Assembly: GCA_017411265.1 (NCBI GenBank)
Contig: JAFRDL010000145.1
Span: forward strand, 1-48,028
Direction: 5' to 3'
DNA from: Oscillospiraceae bacterium
Lineage (GTDB): Bacteria; Bacillota; Clostridia; Oscillospirales; Oscillospiraceae
DNA length: 48,028 bases
Shown here: in pieces, positions 32,747 to 40,436 of the stretch
Layout of the letters: each line of letters begins with the position of its first letter
How positions within the stretch are numbered: position 1 is the stretch's first letter
The notes under the pieces: model-generated
What the model saw: only the letters and a program-made list of their open reading frames with translations
Databases searched by the model: none
What the model was told of the DNA's origin: nothing
Made by a program: the position numbers and the translations under genes

Positions 32747-34162
32747 GTGAAGCCCGATTTTGATTTCATCGCAAGGGAAACCGAGTATGTGGAAACGGCC
32801 CATCGGTGCATCAAAACGCCGATCCCCGTACCAGAGTCGTTCCCGCTCTTCCAGGAGATGGAAAAGTACGAGATCCACGCCAACATGGGCCAGCCGCCCG
32901 TGGTCTGGCATCACACGGAGGACGGCTATAAGATCTGCGATCCCTACGGGAACAAGTGGATCGACTTCTCCTCCGCCATCTTTATCACCAACGCCGGTCA
33001 CGGCAACCCGGACATCGTGGACGCCATCGTAAAGACGGCCCAGAAGCCCATGCTGGCCTCCTTCCTGTTCGCCACCGAGGAGCGCGTGGAGGCCGCCCGG
33101 GAGTACATCAGCGTCTGCCCCATCCCCGACGCCAAGGTCTACATGCTCTCCGCCGGCACCGAGGCCTGCGAGATGGCGCTGAAGGTCATGCGCGTCAACG
33201 GCGTCATGAAAAACCCGAAGAAAAAAGTCATCGTCACCATGAAGGACTCCTTCCATGGCCGGACGCTGGGCTCCCAGCAGCTGGGCGGCAGCGCCGCTCT
33301 CTCCGCCTGGATCACCTCCATGGACCCGGATATCATCCACGCTCCCTATCCCACGTCCTTCGAGCATGACTGGGCCGACCCCGAGAACCCCAACTTCACC
33401 GAGGACGGGATGTTCAAGAGCTTCACCGACACCATCGATGCGGCGGGCATCGATTACGACGACATCTGCGGCGTGTTCATCGAATCCTACCACGCGCCTC
33501 TGTGCTACCCGCTGCCCACGTCCTACGCCAAGCGGCTCCGGAAGTTCTGCGACGAGCACGACATCATCCTGGGCATGGACGAGATCCAGATCGGCGGCTG
33601 TCGGAGCGGCAAGTTCTGGTGCTTCATGAACAACGACATCATCCCCGACCTGTTCACCTCCGCCAAAGGCTCCAGCAGCTCTCTGCCCCAGTCCTGCCTG
33701 TTCGGACGCCGGGCGCTCCTGGACGTGTTCGAGGCCCAGGGCCTGACCTCCACCCACTCCGGCTCTCCCGTGTGCTGCGCCGCGTCTGCGGCCAACATCC
33801 GGTTCCTCCGGGACAACCGAATGTGGGAGGTCGCCGCGGAGAAGGGCAAGATCATCGACAAGCGGCTCCACGAGATCAAGGCCAAGTATCCCGACCGGGT
33901 GGCCTATGTGGGCGGCATCGGCATGGGCTGGAGCATCCACTTCGCCAACGCCAAAAAGGAGCCGCAGCCGGAGTTCACCCGGGAAGTGCTGCTGCGCAGC
34001 ATGGAGATGGGCCTGCTGTTCTCCGCCCCCAACAACCACGGCGCCAGCCTGCGGTGCATGGCCCCTCTGACCATCCCGGTGGAGGCGCTGGAAGAGGGCC
34101 TGGATGTGTTCGACGCCGCCATCGGCAAGGCGGACAAGATGATGCCCAAGTATACGGACTGA
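32747..34162 (+). CDS. class III aminotransferase (second of a tandem pair)
   Basis: This 471-residue paralogue of the preceding aminotransferase has Lys307 in TSAKGSSSS, GMDEIQIGGCRSGKFW and SFHGRTLGSQQLGG. The GTG start at 32747, 6 nt after GGAGAGG, is supported because the product then aligns residue for residue with its neighbour up to Lys307; a TTG at 32741 abuts the ribosome site. Differences cluster in substrate-side stretches (for example MLSAGTEACEMAL against FLNSGSEAVEVAF), so the two copies may differ in substrate or form a heterodimer. Alanine dehydrogenase follows 56 nt later. Confidence 0.87.
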   Translation: MKPDFDFIARETEYVETAHRCIKTPIPVPESFPLFQEMEKYEIHANMGQPPVVWHHTEDGYKICDPYGNKWIDFSSAIFITNAGHGNPDIVDAIVKTAQKPMLASFLFATEERVEAAREYISVCPIPDAKVYMLSAGTEACEMALKVMRVNGVMKNPKKKVIVTMKDSFHGRTLGSQQLGGSAALSAWITSMDPDIIHAPYPTSFEHDWADPENPNFTEDGMFKSFTDTIDAAGIDYDDICGVFIESYHAPLCYPLPTSYAKRLRKFCDEHDIILGMDEIQIGGCRSGKFWCFMNNDIIPDLFTSAKGSSSSLPQSCLFGRRALLDVFEAQGLTSTHSGSPVCCAASAANIRFLRDNRMWEVAAEKGKIIDKRLHEIKAKYPDRVAYVGGIGMGWSIHFANAKKEPQPEFTREVLLRSMEMGLLFSAPNNHGASLRCMAPLTIPVEALEEGLDVFDAAIGKADKMMPKYTD

Positions 34163-34218
34163 ATTCCTTCTGATCTGCGATCAAATTCTATTATTTCAAT
34201 TACGGGAGATGGTTTATT

Positions 34219-35343
34219 ATGGTCATCGGACTGCCGAGAGAGATCAAGAACAATGAGTTTCGCGTGGGCCTCACCCCCGGCGCCGTGGGCGAGTACGTAA
34301 ACGCCGGAAACACGGTGTACGTGGAAAAGGGCGCCGGGCTCGGCGCGGGCTTTGAGGATCATGAGTACGTGGAAAACGGCGCGATCCTGCTGGACACGCC
34401 GGAGGAGGTCTGGGCCAAGGCCGAGATGATCGTCAAGGTCAAGGAGCCCCTGGAGAGTGAGTACAAATACTTCCGGGAAGGGCTTTTGATCTTCACCTAT
34501 TTCCACCTGGCGGCGGATCGGGAGCTCACCGAGGCTCTTCTGAAGAGCAAGGCCACGGCCATGGCCTACGAGACCATTCTGGGGCCCGGCGGCAAGGGCC
34601 TGCCCTGCCTCTACTGCATGAGCGAGATCGCCGGCCGCACCGCGGTGCTGGAGGGCGCCAAGTATCTGGAGAAGACCTACGGCGGCCGCGGCGTGATGCT
34701 GGGCGCGGTGCCCGGCTGTGAGAAGGCGGAAGTGGTGGTCATCGGCGCCGGCACCGCCGGGATCAACGCCTGCCGGATCGCCGCCGGCATGGGGGCCCGG
34801 GTCACGGTGCTGGACATCAACCACCAGCGCCTGGCCTACCTGGACGAGGTGTTCGGTTCCCGGATCACCACGCTCTACTCCAGCCGCGCCAATCTTCTCG
34901 CCTGCCTGAAAAAGGCGGATCTGGTGATCGGCTGCGTCATGCTCGCCCCCGGCCGGGAATGCCAGAAGCTGGTGCGCCGGGACGATCTGAAGCTGATGAA
35001 GAAGGGCGCCGTACTGGTGGACATCGTTATCGACCAGGGCGGCTGCTTTGAGACCAGCCGGCCCACCACCCACGACGATCCCGTCTATGAGGTGGACGGC
35101 GTGCTCCATTACTGCGTGGCCAACATTCCCGGCGCGGTGCCCCGCACCGCCACGGAGGCGCTGGTCAACGCCACCATGCCCTACGGTCTGCGTCTGGCCA
35201 AGCTGGGGCTGAAGGAAGCCTGCAGGGATGACTACTGCCTGCGGTCGGGCATCAATACCTACGACGGAAAGCTTACCTTCGCCGCCGTGGCCGAGGCGCT
35301 GGATATCCCGTTTACCGACCCGGCGGAGGCCTTGGGCGTCTGA
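34219..35343 (+). CDS. ald: alanine dehydrogenase
   Basis: Ald converts L-alanine and NAD+ to pyruvate, ammonia and NADH. The 374-residue protein has the family residues in place: Arg15, Lys75 in KVKEP and His96 in TYFHLAAD, the NAD loop VIGAGTAGINAC (174-185) and Asp272 in VDIVIDQGG. Directly behind two aminotransferases, its likely job is to regenerate pyruvate from the alanine formed by transamination while yielding NADH, as in taurine and omega-amino-acid pathways. ATG 34219 follows a modest GGGAGATGG. It is the last gene of the long plus-strand block. Confidence 0.94.
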   Translation: MVIGLPREIKNNEFRVGLTPGAVGEYVNAGNTVYVEKGAGLGAGFEDHEYVENGAILLDTPEEVWAKAEMIVKVKEPLESEYKYFREGLLIFTYFHLAADRELTEALLKSKATAMAYETILGPGGKGLPCLYCMSEIAGRTAVLEGAKYLEKTYGGRGVMLGAVPGCEKAEVVVIGAGTAGINACRIAAGMGARVTVLDINHQRLAYLDEVFGSRITTLYSSRANLLACLKKADLVIGCVMLAPGRECQKLVRRDDLKLMKKGAVLVDIVIDQGGCFETSRPTTHDDPVYEVDGVLHYCVANIPGAVPRTATEALVNATMPYGLRLAKLGLKEACRDDYCLRSGINTYDGKLTFAAVAEALDIPFTDPAEALGV

Positions 35344-35365
35344 CAGATTCCCACAGCGCCCGAAA

Positions 35366-35416
35366 TCAGCAATGCGGGCCCTCTTTCCGGCTGGCGGCGA
35401 GCGAGTTCTTTTTCAT
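35366..35416 (-). CDS. possible 16-residue small ORF with strong ribosome site
   Basis: On the minus strand an ATG at 35416 is preceded by AAAGGAGGTG with good spacing and opens a 16-codon frame, MKKNSLAASRKEGPHC, ending in TGA. The ribosome site is among the best in the window. It lies downstream of the uraA terminators in the 283-nt gap between ald and uraA. No clear promoter was found (only a TTGAAC-like -35). It could be a small peptide, a leader peptide or a decayed gene end. No family is recognised. Confidence 0.25.
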   Translation of the reverse strand: MKKNSLAASRKEGPHC

Positions 35417-35494
35417 CTTTTTCACCTCCTTTCTTTCCGACCCCATATGGAATCCCTTCACAAAACGATCCAAGAGCCAGTTCAAAAGAGGGAA

Positions 35495-35523
35495 AGGCCC
35501 GGCTGCTTCCGGCAGCCGGGCCT
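35495..35523. terminator. GC-rich hairpin in the ald/uraA convergent gap
   Basis: A perfect 12-bp stem (35495-35506 with 35512-35523) with a 5-nt loop. On the minus strand it is followed by TTTCCCTCTTTT. On the plus strand the downstream CTTGTTG is weaker. It probably terminates uraA and may also stop the plus-strand catabolic transcript. Confidence 0.55.
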
Positions 35524-35540
35524 CTTGTTGCGCTGTTGCC

Positions 35541-35575
35541 AAAAACAAACCTGCCGTCCCTTGGGGCGGCAGGTT
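35541..35575 (-). terminator. terminator after uraA
   Basis: On the minus strand a 9-bp stem (35575-35567 with 35556-35548) is followed by TGTTTTTGG. It is the first hairpin after the uraA stop. Confidence 0.6.
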
Positions 35576-35626
35576 CCTCTGGGTATGGAAAAGGGAGGCG
35601 AGATGTGTCAGACAGAAAGCCCGGGA

Positions 35627-36982
35627 TCAGTACCGGCCCAGCGTGGCGGCGTCCTTGGGCTTGTCGGCGAAGCTCAGGTCCTTGCCGGGCAGGATGGCGT
35701 TGAGCACGATGCCCACGATGGAGGCGATGGCCAGGCCGGACAGGCTGATGTGCAGAGAGCCGACGGAGAAGCTGATGGCGCCGGCGGCGGAGTACTCGAT
35801 GCCGATGGTCAGGCAGAGGATCAGGGCCGCGATGATCACGTTCCGGGTGGCCTGGAAGTCTACATGGTTTTCCACCATGTTCCGCACGCCGATGGCGGCG
35901 ATCATGCCGTAGAGGATGATGGACACGCCGCCGATGGTAGCCGCGGGCATGGAGGTGATGACAGCGGCGAACTTGGGGCACAGGCTGAGAAGAATGGAGA
36001 TGCCGGCGGCGATCTCGATGACCAGGGGATCGTAGACCTTGGTGAGGGCCAGCACGCCGGTGTTCTCGCCGTAGGTGGTGTTGGCCGGAGCGCCGAACAG
36101 CGCCGCGATGGTGGTGCCCACGCCGTCGCCGATCAGGGTCCGGTGCAGGCCGGGATCCTCCACCAGATCCTTGCCAATGGTGCCGCCGATGGCGTTGATA
36201 TCGCCGATGTGCTCCATCATGGTGCTCAGGGCGATAGGCAGGATGGAGATGATGGCGGTGAGGACCAGACCGCCGTCGGCGCCGCCGCCGAACAGGGAGA
36301 ACACGGTGCGCTCACCCACCACGGGGAAGCCGAACCAGGGAGCGGCGGCCACGCCGCTGAAGTCCACGTTGCCGGTGATGGCCGCGACGAGATAGGACGC
36401 AAGGACGCCCAGCAGGATGGGGATGATCTTCACCATGCCCTTGCCCCAGATGTTGCAGATGATGACCACCGCGATGGCCACCAGGGCGATGCCCCAGTTG
36501 GCGTTGCAGTTGTCGATGGCGGAGGGGGCCAGGTGCAGGCCCACGCACATGATGATGGGACCGGTGACGATGGGGGGGAAGAACTTCATGACCTTCTTGC
36601 TGCCGTAGGCCTTGCACACAAAGGAGAGGACTAGGTACAGCAGACCGGCGCAGGCCACGCCCACACAGGCATAGACCAGACCCTGCTCCGGGGTGTACCC
36701 GGCGGCAGCGGCGGCTTCCTTGACGGCGGCGTACCCGCCCAGAAACGCGAAGGAGGAGCCCAGGAACACGGGGACCTTACGGCCTGTGACGAAGTGCATG
36801 AACAGTGTCGCGATGCCGGCAAAGAGGAGGGTGGTGGCGACGCTCAGACCGGTGATGATGGGGACCAGCACGGTGGCGCCGAACATGGCGAACAGGTGCT
36901 GGAAACCCAGGACCAGCATGCGGGGAGTACCCAGACTGCGGGCGTCGTAGATGGCCTCGTTGCCCATTTCTTTCTTGGACAT
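35627..36982 (-). CDS. uraA: uracil/xanthine permease, NCS2 family
   Basis: This 451-residue nucleobase:proton symporter has about 14 hydrophobic spans. Characteristic stretches are GFQHLFAMFGATVLVPI at the N-terminus, SLHISLSGLAI near the C-terminus, and the two acidic substrate-site regions MMEHIGDINAIGG and GAPANTTYGENTGVLALT. Uracil is the likely substrate because the gene lies 20 nt downstream of pyrR and behind its attenuator. ATG 36982 follows AAAGGAGAG. Pyrimidine-responsive attenuation of this transcript would switch uracil import off when UMP is plentiful. Confidence 0.9.
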   Translation of the reverse strand: MSKKEMGNEAIYDARSLGTPRMLVLGFQHLFAMFGATVLVPIITGLSVATTLLFAGIATLFMHFVTGRKVPVFLGSSFAFLGGYAAVKEAAAAAGYTPEQGLVYACVGVACAGLLYLVLSFVCKAYGSKKVMKFFPPIVTGPIIMCVGLHLAPSAIDNCNANWGIALVAIAVVIICNIWGKGMVKIIPILLGVLASYLVAAITGNVDFSGVAAAPWFGFPVVGERTVFSLFGGGADGGLVLTAIISILPIALSTMMEHIGDINAIGGTIGKDLVEDPGLHRTLIGDGVGTTIAALFGAPANTTYGENTGVLALTKVYDPLVIEIAAGISILLSLCPKFAAVITSMPAATIGGVSIILYGMIAAIGVRNMVENHVDFQATRNVIIAALILCLTIGIEYSAAGAISFSVGSLHISLSGLAIASIVGIVLNAILPGKDLSFADKPKDAATLGRY

Positions 36983-37002
36983 GGTTTTCTCTCCTTTTTA
37001 TC

Positions 37003-37698
<696 letters not shown>

Positions 37699-37713
37699 TC
37701 TTTTCTGGTGCGT

Positions 37714-37742
37714 ATACTACCACGCTATCTGGGGATTGTCAA
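37714..37742 (-). promoter_or_regulatory. sigma-A promoter for pyrR-uraA
   Basis: On the minus strand, a perfect TTGACA (37742-37737), 17 nt, then TAGTAT (37719-37714). The start would be near 37707, just ahead of the PyrR hairpin. Confidence 0.75.
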
Positions 37743-37753
37743 CGGTGAAAAGC

Positions 37754-37800
37754 ACAAAATATAGAGCTCGGAGGGAGAAAAATTCTCCCTCCGATTTTGT
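37754..37800 (-). terminator. hairpin after glnS, probable terminator
   Basis: An 11-bp perfect stem (37769-37779 with 37783-37793) carries flanking ACAAAAT/ATTTTGT that can extend it across a bulge. The T-rich stretch after the minus-strand stem is interrupted (AGCTCTATATTTTGT), so efficiency is uncertain. It lies between the glnS stop and the pyrR promoter. Confidence 0.45.
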
Positions 37801-37808
37801 AAAAAACG

Positions 37809-39476
37809 TCACTTTTTAAAAGAATCCTTCAGCGCCACGGCCCGGTTGAACACCAGGTGCCCGGGGGCGCAGTCCTTGTTGTCCGGGGCGAAGTATCCCA
37901 GACGCAGGAACTGGAACCGGTCGGTGATCGCGCAGCTCTCCAGGCTCTTTTCCACCTTGCAGCCGGTGAGGACCTCCAGGGAGGCGGGATTCAGGCAGTC
38001 CATGAAATCCTTTCCGGGGGCGTCGGGCTCCGGATCGGCAAACAGCATGTCGTAAAGCCGCACCTCGGCGTCGCAGCAGTCGCCGGCGTCCACCCAGTGG
38101 ATGGTGCCCCGGACCTTCCGGCCATCGGGGGTGTTGCCGCCCCGGGTCTCCGGGTCATACTCGCACAGCACCTCGGTGACGTTCCCGTCTGCGTCCTTGA
38201 CACAGCCGGTGCACTTGACGATATAGGCGCCCTTGAGCCGGACCTCGTTGCCGGGGTAGAGGCGGTTGTACTTCTTCACCGGCTCCTCCATGAAGTCCTC
38301 CCGCTCGATCCACAGCTCCCGGGAGAAGCGGACGCTCCGGGTGCCGGCGTTCTCGTCCACCGGATTGTTTTCCACCTCAAAGGTCTCGCTCTGTCCCACG
38401 GGGTAATTGGTAACGGTGAGCTTCACGGGGCGGATCACGGCCATCACCCGGCGGGCAGTGGCGTTGAGATCGTCCCGGAGGCAGGACTCCAGCAGGGAAT
38501 AGTCCACCGTGGAGGTCACCTTGGAAACGCCGATCCGGTCGGTGAAGTCCCGGATGGAGCGGGGGGTATAGCCCCGGCGGCGCAGGCCGCAGAGCGTGGG
38601 CATCCGGGGATCGTCCCAGCCGGAGACCCGGCCCTCCTCCACCAGGCGGCGGAGCTTCCGCTTGCTCATGACGGTATAGTTGATCCCCAGCCGGGCAAAC
38701 TCGATCTGCCGGGGCCGGCTGGGCACGTCGCAGTTCTCAATGACCCAGTTGTACAGCGGCCGATGGTCCTCGTACTCCAGAGAGCACAGGGAGTGGGTGA
38801 TCCCCTCCAAAGCGTCCTGGATGGGGTGGGCCAGATCGTACATGGGGAAGATGCACCACTTGGTGCCCTGGCGGTGATGCTCGATGTAGCGGATGCGGTA
38901 AAGCACCGGGTCCCGCATGTTGAAGTTGCCGGAGGCCAGATCGATTTTGGCCCGCAGGGTGTATTTGCCCTCGGGGAACTCCCCGGCGCGCATCCGGGCA
39001 AAGAGGTCCAGGGACTCCTCCACGGGCCGATCCCGCCAGGGGCTCACGGCGGGATGGGAAGTGTCTCCCCGGTACTGGGAGAACTGCTCGGGCGTCAGCT
39101 CGCACACATAGGCCAGGCCCTTTTTGATGAGGCCCACCGCCAGCTCGTAGGTCTTCTCAAAGTAGTCGGACCCATAGTAGAACCGGTCGCCCCAGTCGAA
39201 GCCCAGCCAGTGGATATCTTCCTGGATGGCCTCCACGAATTCGGTGTCCTCCTTGGCGGGGTTGGTGTCGTCCATCCGGAGGTTGCACAGGCCCCCGAAC
39301 CGCTCCGCGGTGCCAAAGTCGATGCACAGCGCCTTGCAGTGGCCGATGTGCAGATAGCCGTTGGGCTCCGGCGGGAAACGGGTGTGGACCGTCATGCCCT
39401 CGAACTGTCCCCCGGGACCGATGTCCTCGGTGACGAAATCATGGATAAAGTTGCTGGAACCGCGAATCTCTTCCAT
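37809..39476 (-). CDS. glnS: glutaminyl-tRNA synthetase
   Basis: GlnRS charges tRNA-Gln directly with glutamine. The 555-residue class I enzyme has PPEPNGYLHIGH (HIGH at 43-46), RMDDTNPAKED, the second signature MSKRK (270-274), and a two-part C-terminal beta-barrel anticodon domain (about 340-550). Glutamine rather than glutamate specificity is supported by GLN-type blocks such as CNLRMDDTNP and SLCSLEYEDHRPLYNW. Many Firmicutes lack GlnRS and use GatCAB transamidation, so its presence is a lineage marker. ATG 39476 is preceded by GAAAAGGAAC. A minus-strand promoter overlaps that of the divergent flavoprotein gene. Confidence 0.95.
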   Translation of the reverse strand: MEEIRGSSNFIHDFVTEDIGPGGQFEGMTVHTRFPPEPNGYLHIGHCKALCIDFGTAERFGGLCNLRMDDTNPAKEDTEFVEAIQEDIHWLGFDWGDRFYYGSDYFEKTYELAVGLIKKGLAYVCELTPEQFSQYRGDTSHPAVSPWRDRPVEESLDLFARMRAGEFPEGKYTLRAKIDLASGNFNMRDPVLYRIRYIEHHRQGTKWCIFPMYDLAHPIQDALEGITHSLCSLEYEDHRPLYNWVIENCDVPSRPRQIEFARLGINYTVMSKRKLRRLVEEGRVSGWDDPRMPTLCGLRRRGYTPRSIRDFTDRIGVSKVTSTVDYSLLESCLRDDLNATARRVMAVIRPVKLTVTNYPVGQSETFEVENNPVDENAGTRSVRFSRELWIEREDFMEEPVKKYNRLYPGNEVRLKGAYIVKCTGCVKDADGNVTEVLCEYDPETRGGNTPDGRKVRGTIHWVDAGDCCDAEVRLYDMLFADPEPDAPGKDFMDCLNPASLEVLTGCKVEKSLESCAITDRFQFLRLGYFAPDNKDCAPGHLVFNRAVALKDSFKK

Positions 39477-39518
39477 AGCGATAGTTCCTTTTCTCCATTG
39501 TTTTCAAAATCGCCCTTG

Positions 39519-39547
39519 ATTATACACGATGACGCTTGAAATCGCAA
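39519..39547 (-). promoter_or_regulatory. putative sigma-A promoter for glnS
   Basis: On the minus strand, TTGCGA (39547-39542), 17 nt, then a perfect TATAAT (39524-39519). It overlaps the divergent plus-strand promoter by 12 bp. Confidence 0.5.
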
Positions 39548-39565
39548 TCGTTTTATTAGTATAAT
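39536..39565 (+). promoter_or_regulatory. putative sigma-A promoter for the flavoprotein-fbp operon
   Basis: TTGAAA (39536-39541), 18 nt, then a perfect TATAAT (39560-39565). Its -35 abuts the glnS -35 (39542-39547) back to back, so both promoters cannot be occupied at once. Confidence 0.6.
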
Positions 39566-39589
39566 AATTTTTATAAAGGAGTGGATCCA

Positions 39590-40405
39590 ATGACCTTTGA
39601 CACTGTGATCATCGGCGGCGGTCCGGCGGCGGCCTCCGCGGCGCTGACGCTGCGCGCCCGGAACAAGACCGTGTGCATCGTCACCGGGGAGATCGCAGAC
39701 ATCCCCCTCAGCCGTTCCCACAAGATCGCCAACTATCCCGGCCTGCCGGAGGTATCCGGCCGGGAACTGCTGGAAACCATGGAGACCCAGGCCCTGGCCG
39801 CCGGCGCGGAACTCCTGCGCGGCCGCGCCACGGCGGTGATGTCCCTGGGGGGCACCTTCGGCGTGGCAGTGGGTTCTGATTTCTGCGAGGGACGGACGGT
39901 GATCTTCTGCACCGGAGTCAATACCGGAAAGACCTTCCCCGGGGAAAAGGAACTGCTGGGCCGGGGCGTGAGCTACTGCGTCACCTGCGATGGCATGCTC
40001 TACCGGGGGAAGCGGGCCTGCGTGGTGGGCTTCACCTCCGACGCGGAGGCGGAGGCCGAGCTGCTCCGTTCCATGGGCTGCCAGGTGCAGCTTTTCACCG
40101 AAAAAAAGGCCGACTACGTTCTGGAGGGCACCGATAAGGTCACCGGCCTTCGCGTGGACGGCGTCCTCTATCCCTGCGAGGGCGTGTTCATCCTTCGCAG
40201 CGCGGCGGCGCCGGATTCCCTCCTCAGCGGCCTTGCCATGGACGGGGTCCATATCGCCGTGGACCGGGACATGGCCGCCTCCGTCCCCGGGACCTTTGCC
40301 GCGGGGGACTGCGTGGGCAGGCCCTACCAGGTGGCCAAGGCGGTGGGGGACGGCAACGTGGCCGCCGTCAGCGCCGCCCGGTATCTGGAAGAAAAGAAAG
40401 CGTGA
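39590..40405 (+). CDS. thioredoxin-reductase-like FAD flavoprotein with reduced NAD(P)H domain
   Basis: This 271-residue protein has the thioredoxin reductase plan: FAD loop VIIGGGPAAASAAL (6-19), ANYPGLPEVSGREL, the redox disulfide Cys130/Cys133 in SYCVTCDG, and the closing FAD motif TFAAGDCVGRPYQVAKAVGDG. The NAD(P)H domain is short (about 90 residues) and has VVGFTSDAEAEAELL where GGGxSA and the NADPH arginines are expected. This resembles ferredoxin-dependent flavin thioredoxin reductases of clostridia, so reduced ferredoxin may be the donor. ATG 39590 has AAAGGAG 7 nt upstream; the in-frame GTG 39581 overlaps that site. It lies 31 nt before fbp. Confidence 0.78.
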   Translation: MTFDTVIIGGGPAAASAALTLRARNKTVCIVTGEIADIPLSRSHKIANYPGLPEVSGRELLETMETQALAAGAELLRGRATAVMSLGGTFGVAVGSDFCEGRTVIFCTGVNTGKTFPGEKELLGRGVSYCVTCDGMLYRGKRACVVGFTSDAEAEAELLRSMGCQVQLFTEKKADYVLEGTDKVTGLRVDGVLYPCEGVFILRSAAAPDSLLSGLAMDGVHIAVDRDMAASVPGTFAAGDCVGRPYQVAKAVGDGNVAAVSAARYLEEKKA

Positions 40406-40436
40406 ACGAATTCTCTGGTTCAAGGAGTGAGCATCC

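Noticed and set aside
28153..35343. Calling the TRAP/aminotransferase/Ald block a taurine degradation operon
   Set aside because: The transaminase-Ald logic fits, but no sulfoacetaldehyde-processing gene (Xsc, SarD, IslA) is seen and class III aminotransferases have many substrates.
35356..35377. Hairpin just after ald as terminator of the long plus-strand operon
   Set aside because: Only about 5 bp of stem with a long loop and no T-run; the 35495-35523 hairpin is a better candidate.
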